In this document: one piece after another, positions 1-8,900 of the stretch
Layout of the letters: each line of letters opens with the position of its first letter
How positions within the stretch are numbered: the first letter of the stretch is position 1
The notes under the pieces: model-generated
What the model saw: only the letters and a program-made list of their open reading frames with translations
What the model was told of the DNA's origin: nothing
Database searches by the model: none
Origin: Diphasiastrum complanatum
Lineage: Eukaryota; Streptophyta; Lycopodiopsida; Lycopodiales; Lycopodiaceae
Direction of reading: 5' to 3'
Length of the DNA: 64,000 nt
Assembly: GCA_029204225.1 (NCBI GenBank)
Contig: CM055098.1
Coordinates: 11,365,552 to 11,429,551, forward strand
Position numbers and translations under genes: made by a program

Positions 1-2504
1 GAGAGGGAGATTTGTGGTTGAGGGAAAGGCAAGTGTGAAAAGTCCTACATACCATATACCCAGGACGTTCATTCAAAGGTGACGATATCATGAGAATGTC
101 AATCAAAGACGCAGAATCTGATCAAAATGATCAATATGAAACAAAAGTACAGCAAGCTCTATTTCTACCATTATGAGTATCAATCCAAAGTTGAGTGAGA
201 TTGGTTTGTCGCTAGCTAGCTACCTCATTTTCCCATCTATTGAATGCATGTTCTGTGTGAATGAATGAGAGTGATCCATTGCTAGCCAACAAGCTCTAAT
301 AAATTACCTCATTTGATTTTCAAAGATGAAAAGGTCCAAGAAATCAATGCAGAGGCCCCAAGTATAAAAATTTAGCCGAAGAACTCATCTAGAAAGACCT
401 CAAATGGAGATACCAATCCATCATAGGATACACCAAAAACAGATGGAGAATCAGATGACCCATCAGAATTGGCAGCAAGTGTAGTCCCAAAGTACACACC
501 AGGCGCAGAAGTGAGAAATACAAGAAATGCACTGGAACGAGGAATAGGATCCGCAACATCAGTAGCAAGCATCGAAACAATATCCACATGTAGCTGGGAA
601 TGAGTATCAAAGCACATATGAGCAACACTGGAGTATATGGCGACAACACCCCCAAAAACTATCCAAGAGAGGAGAAGGGGCAACTCAACATCGGAGACCA
701 AGCGATATGGAGCAACCCAAAATGGCAGGAAACCTGAAGATCACCAGGACAAACAGTAGCTAGAACGGAGGCAATAACCCAAGCCATCAGGACAGTGCCA
801 AGCCTGACAATGAGCAACAATCCAAGGAACAAATAGAGAGACACATGCATAATCATAGAGATATCCGTCGCACCATAGGCAATCAGTAATATGAAAAAAC
901 CAGCACCAATCAACAGGTCCAAAGGAAAACCAAGCTATACGTAATAACCAGGAATGCCAAATATCAATAGGTCAAAACCAAATATCAATAGGTAATCCCA
1001 AATTCGACTGCCAAATTAAGGTCCCAAATTTGACCGACAAACTCGAGACATGCCCCCGAGTATAGCAAGTTTTTTAAATAGCATTATACAATCTAATTTT
1101 TCATACATGTGGTTACTCGGCTAATCCAAGCAGTTGGCTATGAGACGATTGCCCGATTGATATGTCGATGGCAAATCACATTCCGATCACAACCAAACAA
1201 TATAGGAAATCTAATTAACTGTACACTAAACAATATCACATTTGAAGCTTATAAAATGTATATTAAGTTAACTCTGATTTCTAACTTTCTCATTTTAGCT
1301 CAAATGTGATAGGAGTAAAGAAATACGAACTGCCAAAGTATCATGGACACACGATGCTCACGTGAAAATCTTCCACACTCTCGACTAATGGAGTTGTCTC
1401 GTATATGACTTTCACACAAGTGGACCACATGAGTGTCATGGCTCAAACTGAGCAAATTCTACTGCCACCATGAGACTTACATTCTCCATCTAGCTAGGCT
1501 GACATCCTATCAGACAGTTACAAGCATGTAAAGCTGACATAAATGAGTGACTGAGAATCAACTCGAGCAAATCCTAATGCCACCATAAGACTGTACCCTC
1601 ACCAGATACATAGCTAGTTGGCATAACGACAAGTCATTGAGCATACAAATAATTACTTTGTTCATATTGACTATGGATATGAGTTTCACTATAACTAAAA
1701 ATTTCGATTACTTTGAGTCTGTTATGTGGGGACCACACCCTCGGTGAAAGTTGCCAAAATGTTAGCTGATTTTTTTTCACATTTGTGAGTTTTTACCACA
1801 TGAAATTGGGCTAACTCAACAATTTTCATGATATATTTTAGGCTATTTCCATATAAAATTAATTTAAATGTAGGAAAAATAGTAATTATTCTTCCACAAA
1901 GAACATGATGCAAGTTTGGGTAAATCAAACTAATATCAGTGTCTTCAATCACGATTTTATCTAATCCATGTACAAAAAGAACAATATTTGTTCTGATTGA
2001 ATATGAGTGCGAAAATTATATGCGGAAGTAACAGACAACTTAAGACAATTTAGACAATAAGAAACCTTTGATCAATAACGAATTTTTATAAGTCTGAATC
2101 TGATTCATAAATATACATCTCTTGTTGTCTTAGCTCGCTGTTGTGTCTTTGATTGAGTGAGTGAGTTAATACGAGTAGTGCATATGTATTTATATTGCTA
2201 TAGGACAGGTCTTTTGGCCTTTTATTTATAAGTCTTTTGGCCTTTTAATATTGTTAGAGTAGATATCCAACCGTTTACAATGGTTGATATTCAAATAGAC
2301 ACTATGTTTCCAGGCTCGAATAAAATCTGTTTGCGAATAATTCACGACAGTTCATCTCTTTGTCTCAGTTTCCTGTTTCGCATGTTCGCAACACTTGTCT
2401 CTTCGCGATATTTTCGTCTGTTGTGAATTGTTCACAACAGATGACAATTCTTGAGTTTGAAGAAGAAATCTAAAATATTTTGCAAATTGTTCGAGATAGT
2501 CTCG
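1..2504. repeat. Repeat Z, copy A (direct copy at 29,196-31,680)
   Basis: The window opens inside a long repeat that recurs in the same orientation at 29,196-31,680. The two align along their whole length with scattered substitutions and one clear gap: about 19 bases near 1,770-1,790 here are missing in the other copy. Homology stops at 2,504/31,680, after which the sequences are unrelated. The left end is outside the window. Part of it (about 1,040-1,195) also resembles 19,960-20,110 more distantly, and the last 500-odd bases look like part of a copia LTR on the minus strand. The repeat therefore seems to be a duplicated patch of transposon debris rather than a single element. Confidence 0.85.
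372..922 (-). pseudogene. Unrecognised hydrophobic reading-frame pair within repeat Z
   Basis: Two overlapping minus-strand frames are open. An 87-codon frame (922-659) is rich in Leu/Ile/Val and reads like two membrane-spanning segments. A 109-codon frame (701-372) continues in another phase with a further hydrophobic stretch and a Ser/Asp-rich tail. The second copy of repeat Z keeps both frames open at the same places (30,117-29,854 and 29,896-29,567) with several residue changes. This could be one protein split by a frameshift or a lost intron, or chance open frames in young duplicates. I recognise no family and no start or promoter supports expression. Confidence 0.25.
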
Positions 2505-2830
2505 CGACAGGTGAGCTTGAAGAACAGTCCAAAAGATTTCACAAATTGTTCACAACAATTTCGCGACATCTAAGACTTGAACTAGAAATAAAAAATTTCG
2601 CGACAAGATTTTGTTCGTGAATCTTTTGAGCTTCAACAAGAAAGCCACGAGCTTCTACAGGAAACCATTTTGCAAATCTTTTGAGTTGACTGCAAGACAA
2701 ATTTCGGGAATCCTTCGCGAATTTTTTTTGAGTTGGTCACGAATAGAAATGTTTCGAGTTCGCGTTTGTTTCTTTCTCATCCTTTGTCACGTAAATTGCG
2801 TGTTGTGTTGGTAGAATCAAGATCTTCTGA
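1950..2830 (-). mobile_element. Probable copia LTR, minus strand, ends approximate
   Basis: This stretch lies directly downstream (minus strand) of a copia RNase H C-terminus that ends at 2,853, where a 3' LTR is expected. It is AT-rich, non-coding and holds short repeated words such as 'gtcttttggcctttta' (2,210-2,255) and several 'ttcgcga/ttcacaa' variants (2,330-2,620). I could not fix the TG/CA ends. The copy in the second repeat Z is cut at 31,680, so only the part up to 2,504 is duplicated there. Confidence 0.4.
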
Positions 2831-2852
2831 TCAGTTGTTCTACATCTCCATC

Positions 2853-2990
2853 TCAAAGTGGCAGTTGGACTAATACCAATCTTCTTCGCTGCTTCTCGAA
2901 CAAAGCTTTACTTAGTGGCTTTGTAAAGATATCAGCTGTCATTTGCTCTGTGGGCATAAAGACTGTCTTCAATATCTTCTTCTTTGGAAA
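2853..2990 (-). pseudogene. Ty1/copia RNase H C-terminal fragment
   Basis: On the minus strand this short frame reads the conserved copia C-terminus: a Met-Thr-Ala-Asp-Ile-Phe-Thr-Lys-Pro-Leu core followed by Ser-Lys-Ala-Leu-Phe, then a stop at 2,853-2,855. In copia elements this motif closes the RNase H domain, which degrades the RNA of the RNA-DNA hybrid. Everything upstream is missing because unrelated sequence shared with 57.2 kb starts at about 3,030. It is a relic belonging with the LTR-like sequence at 1.95-2.83 kb. Confidence 0.75.
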
Positions 2991-3029
2991 AAGTAGGTAG
3001 AAGTTATGGCATAGAAAGTTTCATGTTTC

Positions 3030-3795
3030 CAATTTCAAATTTGTCTATTATGTTCAAGGAGATCAAGCCAAGAGTGACTTGTTCTATGGAAAAATCACAT
3101 GTGGATCTATATTTGATGTCTTCTACCAAGACAAAACATCCTTTGGAGTTGGAACACTCGGATGTTCACCTTTTTTCATCTATAAGCAAGAGAGATGCCT
3201 CTTGCTTTTCTAATATTAATGATGGTTTCACAAGTAACCAATGGCTATGTCTTGTTTATTCAAGTTTTATGGTGCATGTGTATTTTCCATTATGCAAAGC
3301 TTTTTGGAGTTATGGAGCTATTGAAAGGAGTACATTATATGGAGTGTTGTTCAATTATAAGCCTAAGGTTGCGTACCTTAGTGTTCTTGAAGATTATTGC
3401 TTTGCATGTGTTTTCTTGGAAGCAAGGAAGCAAGGACATTGAAGTCTATGGATCATGGTTGGATGCTTATCCACCAAGGAATGCTACATAGCCTTTATAC
3501 TCTATATCTCGAAGGTGTTTGAGCATGGAGATGTTATTGATTATGAAGATCTTTTTTCAATCTTGGACGGGGCCGAGAGCACAATGTCTCTAATTGCATC
3601 AAAAGTTCATTCTATGGAGAAAAGCCAACTTATGATGGGGGTCGAGGTTTGAGGAGGAGTATCCTCAACATGCATATTCTCATTGTACAAGGCCGAGTCC
3701 TTGTGGTTCTTATTTCATGGAAAAGAAAGGATAAGTGAAGGTGGTATTCATTCTATTGTACTCACCTATGATTCTCTTTCTTTGGTTGATGCACG
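3030..3795 (+). pseudogene. Internal fragment of an LTR element, inverted copy of 56,465-57,215
   Basis: This segment matches the reverse complement of 56,465-57,215 closely, including the same long open frames (here about 152 and 65 codons, broken at the same stop near 3,440). There it lies just inside an LTR at 54,922-55,711, so here it is probably a detached internal piece of that family. The encoded peptides are not recognisably gag, protease, RT or integrase. Homology ends abruptly at about 3,795, where a gypsy RT fragment follows. Confidence 0.6.
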
Positions 3796-3837
3796 CACCG
3801 AGAGAATCTCTCTCTCATTTTTTTTTCCCAACAAATA

Positions 3838-4121
3838 GTACCCAAGAAGAATGACAAAATCCGAATATGTGCGGTTACAAAGAAGGATCACTTTCCACTA
3901 CCCTTCACAAAGAGTGTCCTAGATTGAGTAGCAGGAGCAGAAGCCTATCGTTCCCTAGACAGCTTCAGTGGCTACAATCAAATGAAGATTGCTACTGGAT
4001 CAATACAAGACAACATTTGCCACTGAATGAGAAACTTATGCCTATAAGGTGATGCCATTCGGACTTTGCAATGCCTCCAGTACCTACCAGAGAGTTATGC
4101 AAGCGACATTCATAGAATACC
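3838..4121 (+). pseudogene. Ty3/gypsy reverse transcriptase, 5' part, interrupted
   Basis: Across several frames this reads the start of a gypsy RT: Val-Pro-Lys-Lys-Asn-Asp-Lys-Ile-Arg-Ile-Cys, then Lys-Lys-Asp-His-Phe-Pro-Leu-Pro-Phe, a Phe-Ser-Gly-Tyr-Asn-Gln block and a Met-Pro-Phe-Gly-Leu-Cys-Asn-Ala block. Frameshifts and stops break it. It is cut at 4,121 by the complete copia element and resumes at 10,552. In life the domain copies element RNA into DNA. A second copy of the 3' part lies at 15,036. Confidence 0.8.
4117..4121. other. 5-bp target-site duplication, left (atacc)
   Basis: The five bases 'atacc' just before the 5' LTR are repeated just after the 3' LTR at 10,552-10,556. Five bases is the usual copia staggered cut. 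The uninterrupted paralogue near 15,060 carries the word only once, which supports this being a true insertion footprint. Confidence 0.93.
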
Positions 4122-4198
4122 TGTGAAAATTGTCAACATTTCCTAGCTAGTTTGAGGCCTAAATTGGCTAAAATTGTAAATAGTTTTGGTTTTGGAGT

Positions 4199-4212
4199 TT
4201 CACACGTGTGAA
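4199..4212. promoter_or_regulatory. 14-bp G-box palindrome in LTR (ttcacacgtgtgaa)
   Basis: This is a perfect palindrome around a CACGTG core, about 125 bp upstream of the TATA-like box. It recurs in the 3' LTR (9,975-9,988), in the LTR of the second copy (61,959-61,972) and in the LTR-like region of the diverged minus-strand copia (59,279-59,292). CACGTG is the plant G-box bound by bZIP and bHLH factors. A role here as an LTR enhancer is inference. Confidence 0.55.
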
Positions 4213-4334
4213 CCAGGCCACAATGTTTTTATTTACTGTATTTTTTCAGTATGATGAAGTGTCAAACTTCATACCCTTCAAAATGAGACCATTTTGATGT
4301 ATTTTGGTCATATAAGCCATTTTTAGCTATTTTT

Positions 4335-4345
4335 CCTATATAGGG
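4335..4345 (+). promoter_or_regulatory. TATA-like box in 5' LTR (cctatatagg)
   Basis: A 'cctatatagg' word lies about 215 bp into the LTR. It is the best TATA match in the expected U3 part and is kept in all three LTRs of this family in the window. The start site itself cannot be seen. Confidence 0.5.
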
Positions 4346-4776
4346 AATATCTAGGGTCAAGTACCTTCTAGAGAGAGGAGAGAGAGTCATCTTCCTCATC
4401 CATAAATAGTAGGGAAGTCGTGGAGAACAGGTTGGAGAAACCTTTTGTATGCTTCATTGAGATCAATAGATCATTGTCATTGTTTCTTCCTCCATTGAGA
4501 GCATTGTTGTGTGTATTGTCTTCAAGCTATTGTGTATGATCTTAGGTGATTTCCAAAAGTGATAGGCTGATGTATTATGGACTGTATAATGCTATTTTGG
4601 GCCGCACTTGATGTTTATGGAAGTTTCCATTTGTGATAAATGCTTTTTGATCAAGTTCTTTGCATTCTAGGTAGCATAGAATGTGTTGCCAATTCCTAGC
4701 TTATGTAGTTTGGAGTGCAAGCATTCAAGCCAATGATCTTGGAGTTTAGATCCACTTAGGATCTGTATTTTTCACA

Positions 4777-4793
4777 TGGTATCAGAGCTGGTT
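4777..4793 (+). other. Primer binding site, initiator tRNA-Met
   Basis: TGGTATCAGAGC follows the LTR end with no gap. It is complementary to the 3' end of plant initiator methionine tRNA, the usual minus-strand primer of plant copia elements. The same site follows the LTRs at 25,696, 48,285 and 62,537. Confidence 0.92.
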
Positions 4794-5948
4794 GGCTTCT
4801 ATTTACAGTAAGTATTCCATTTTTGGTGATATTTGGATGTTTGATCAAGTTCTAGCATGATTTTGCATTGCTTTGTTGATCAAATCTTACTAACCTTTGT
4901 TTTGTGAGTTGAACTTGTGGATCAAAAGCATATTTCAGGTCTATTGAAGATCAGAGGCTGAAAAGAAACTATTTTGGATCAGATCATAACACCTAATCAT
5001 TTGTGATTGTGAGGCTTGTGCATATTCAATACTAACAATGTTCTTTTCAATCCTATTGTTGACAATCTCCATTCTTGGATGAACACTCTCCTTAAGTGGA
5101 TGAAACTTCTCCTTAAGTGGATGACAAATGCTCTTTTGAGTGAGTTGTAATTCTCCTAAAGGCTGAGCAAAGCTCCCATTTGGATGAAAGATCCCCTTTT
5201 TTGGGTGAACATATTGTAAGCTCCATTGTGAAGAGCATATTGTAAAGATTGTCATCAATTTTGGCATAAATTTTGGTGTACTTTGTTGAGCATGTAAGTA
5301 ACTCTCCTTATGTAATTTGATTGGAGCATTTGCTGGAAGGTGTTAACCATTATGCAAGTGTGTTTTCAGGTTCTTAACAGGTTGAGGAACATTCTCATGT
5401 GAAGTGATCTTAGATCTACATCTAAACACCAAGATTTGACAAGATAGTGAAGCTAGTCTTGTGATTCACTAAGTGTGCTCATTCATTCACCTCTAAATCT
5501 TGTATTTATCACTTGCTGGAGTTTATAAACTTTTAGAAGTGTGGTTTACATGTGGTTTTACAGGTTGAATCAATATCTTAGTGTGTTGATCATATGTTGA
5601 TCAAGTTTGTTCATTACTAGGTAATCTTGGCATCCTAGTTTTGGGTATTTTCTAAGAATGCAAGTAACTCTTCACACCATAACTTGATTTGGTCACTTGC
5701 TGGAAAGTTTGAGAGCTTAAGCAAGAGTGTGTTCAGGTTGGTTTGATTTTGTAATCCATTCTTAGTGTGTGCAAAGTGTTGCATGTGTTTCAATCTTCCT
5801 TTCTATGCTTGGAAACCATCTAGGTTCAAGATAGAAGTGTTTTAGGGTCCTAAATCTTCATAGATCTCTTTATCTATCATTTGTTGAGAGAAAAGTGAGT
5901 GCTAAGTGCTTTAGGACAGAACCTAAAAGTTGAAGAAACATTAGAATC
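4794..5948 (+). other. Long copia leader with repeated modules
   Basis: This 1.15-kb untranslated leader is unusually long and has many upstream ATGs. It holds three degenerate modules built on 'TTGCTGGA ... AAG.GTG ... CAGGTT' (5,291-5,375; 5,500-5,567; 5,658-5,741) and a short direct repeat of 'ctccttaagtggatga' (about 5,088-5,125). Splice-like words occur: GTAAGT near 4,807 and 5,294, and pyrimidine-CAG-GT near 4,937, 5,369, 5,562 and 5,735. The second family copy has the same leader with no difference seen, and two diverged truncated copies keep the modules. Packaging, translation control and splicing are all possible roles. Confidence 0.6.
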
Positions 5949-8900
5949 ATGGCTTCCAATGGTGGGATCATGCTAGAGTCTAGTGAAAGGTTGAGTTCAT
6001 CAAACTACTCTACTTGGAAAGTGAGGATGGAGTCCTTACTTGAGTTGAATGAACTCATGGACATAGTTGCAGAAATTGAAGAGAGACCTCTCACACTTCA
6101 AGAGCAACAAAGGTTTGATAAGAAGGCCAAAAGGGCTCTTCATATCATTAAAATGAATGTTACAAATGAACTTCTCAAGGAAGTTGGAAAGTGTCAAAGT
6201 GCAAGTGAGGCATGGAATGCCTTAAAGAAGCTCTTTGAATCAAAGTCCACATCTAGGGTATTGACCCTAAGGAGACAAATATTTTCTAGTAGGCAAAGAG
6301 AGGGTGAAAGTGCTCATGCATTTATCTTGAGAGTTAAGTCCCTAAGTGATGATTTAGCATGCATTGATGAGAACATAAAAGATGGTGAAATAGTCCAAGT
6401 TATGTTGAATGGTTTGCTAAATGAACATGCTAACCTTGTGCAAAGTTTTGCCATTCAAAGAGTCTTGCCAAGTGTGGTTGACTTGCAAGAAATCTTATTG
6501 GCTGAAGAACATAGGTTGCAATCAAAGCTTGATGGTGCATCCTTGCAAGGTGGAGGTGAAGAGGCTTTCTTCACAAAAGGCAAATTCAAGGGCAAAGGTA
6601 AAGGCAAAGGGAAATGGTCCAAAGGTGGTAACTTTGATCATGATGATCACTCTTCCTCTTCCTCTTCTACTAAGAACAATAAGTCAAAGTTCAAGTGCTT
6701 TTATTGTGGGATAAAAGGTCATTTTGCAAATGAATGTTATAAGAAGAAAAGAGAGCAAGGAGAGAGGCAAGGAAATCTTACAATAGATGAGGAAGAACAT
6801 AACACATGTGAATCACTTGTTATGACTTCAAGTTTGTTAGCCAACATAGATGATAATGATCCTTGGTGGATTGATAGTGGAGCCTCATCTCACATGACAA
6901 GACATAAGGAATACTTTACATCCTTATTGTCTTATGAGGGAGAAGGTAACATCATCTACACTGCAAATGATGGTCAATGTGACATCAAAGGCATAGGCAC
7001 TATTCCTATTTCCCTTTCAACAAATAGGAAAGCAAATCTTGAAAATGTTTTGTACATTCCTTCAATCACTAAGAATTTGCTTAGTGTAAGTCAAATGATT
7101 GACAAAGGACTTGATGTGGAGTTCATTGGAGATGCATGTTTGATAAGTAAATGTGGATCCTTGATTGCTCAAGGTAGGAGGCATGGTAAACTTTTCAAGC
7201 TTGATGCATGTGTGATCTCTAATCATGAAGGATGTATGGCTAGGGAGCAATTGACAAACCAAGAAGTTTGGCACAAGAGGTTGGGCCATCCCAACTTCAA
7301 ATCTTTGGAGGTAATGGCAAAGAAAGAGCTTGTTCTTGGTCTCCCTAAAAGTCTTGTTGCAAACAATAGTGTTTGTGAACATTGTGCCTTGTCCAAATCT
7401 CATAGACTTGCTTATTCTAGATCTACTTCTAGATCTAAAGAAGCTTTTCAACTTGTGCATTCTGATATTCATTCTTCTAGTACAACTAGCAATGGTGGGG
7501 CAAAGATGTATGCAACTTTCATTGATGACTTTAGTAGGTATACTTGGATCTATCTTCTTAAAAGTAAGGATGAAGTGTTTGCTGCATTTGTCAAGTTCAA
7601 GAATGAAATGGAAAACCAATTCAATACAAAGATCAAATGCTTAAGATCTGATAATGGAGGGGAATACACCTCAAATAGGTTCAAAGACTTTTGTATAGCA
7701 CATGGGATTAAGAGGGAGATGTCTAGTCCTAGGACTCCACAACAGAATGGAGTGGCCGAGAGGAAGAATAGAACCCTTTGTGAATGTGCCAAGGCAATGA
7801 GACTACATGCTAATCTTGCTAAGTCTTTCTGGGGGGAAGCTTTAGCATGTGCTAACTATCTATGTAATAGATGGACAAGTGCTTCCTTGGATGGTAAAAC
7901 TCCTCATGAGGTTCTTTATGGTAGAAGGCCGAGTGTCAAGCATTGTAGGATCTTTGGATGTACATGTTTTGTCAATATCACACTTGATGATAGAACTAAA
8001 GAAGATCCTTCATCAAAGAAGGGTGTGTTTGTTGGCTATAGTGAAGTAAGCAAGGCTTACAAAGTGTACATTCCTTCTACAAAGAAAGTTGTCATAAGTA
8101 GGGATGTCATCTTTCATGAAGAGAATGTTTCCAATGTTGTTGATGTTGATGTTGATGTGCCTACTAATCATCATGATGTGCAAGATGTCTTGGAAGAAGA
8201 TGGAGATGCCACTCCAAAGCAAACTTCAAGGAAGACTCAAAGGAAAAGGGCTAAGCCATCAAGGCTAACCTATGATGAAAAAGGAAAGCAAGTGGTGGAC
8301 AACTCTAACATTGCTTTTCTTACCTCTTTTGATGAACCAACTTGTGTAGGTGAAGCAATTCAAAAGAAGGAATGGATCCAAGCCATGGATCATGAGCATC
8401 AAGCACTCATCAAAAGCAACACATGGAGGTTGGTAAAGCTTCCAAAGGACAAGAAGGCAATTGGTTGTAAGTGGATCTTCAAGATCAAGACAAATCAAGA
8501 TGGATCAATCAACAAGTACAAGGCAAGGTTGGTGGCAAAGGGGTATGCTCAAGAATATGGTATTGACTATGATGAGACCTTTGCACCCGTGGCAAAGATG
8601 GTAACTATTCGAATCCTAATCTCTCTTGCAACTCTTTATGATTGGGATATGTGGCAAATGGATGTTACTAATGCCTTCTTGAATGGTGATCTTGAAGAAG
8701 ATATTTACATGGAGCAACCCGAGGGCTATGTTTCACATGATGAGCCTAATCATGTGTGCTATCTCCAAAAGAGTTTGTATGGGCTAAAGCAAGCACCAAG
8801 GAGTTGGTATGCTAAGCTCAATTCCTTCTTACTTTCTCAAAACTTTGTTATGAGTGAGTATGATCATTCTCTCTACTTTAGATTGAATGAAAATGATATC

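Larger units (their letters stand above)
4122..4776 (+). repeat. 5' LTR of the complete copia element
   Basis: It begins TGTGAAAATTG and ends TTTTTCACA, so the ends form a short inverted repeat (TGTGAAAA/TTTTCACA). Length is 655 bp. It differs from the 3' LTR only at the second T of a 'ggtttt' (c in the 3' copy), a 'ctagctag' versus 'ctagttag', and one T in a run before 'cctatatagg'. The LTR should carry the promoter, transcription start and polyadenylation signals. Confidence 0.96.

Noticed and set aside
4777-4793. TGGTATCAGAGC as part of a tRNA gene
   Set aside because: It is complementary to a tRNA 3' end and sits exactly at an LTR boundary; no cloverleaf surrounds it, so it is a primer binding site.
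4941-5267. Minus-strand frame in the copia leader with repeated His-Pro-Leu-Lys-Glu (also 25,857-26,252, 48,446-48,841 and 62,701-63,027)
   Set aside because: It reflects the short direct repeats of the leader RNA read backwards. It is on the strand opposite to the element's genes and its sequence is not conserved as protein between subfamilies.
7062-7619. 185-codon minus-strand frame inside the copia gag-pol
   Set aside because: It lies wholly opposite the conserved integrase coding sequence and shows no independent features; it is a shadow frame.
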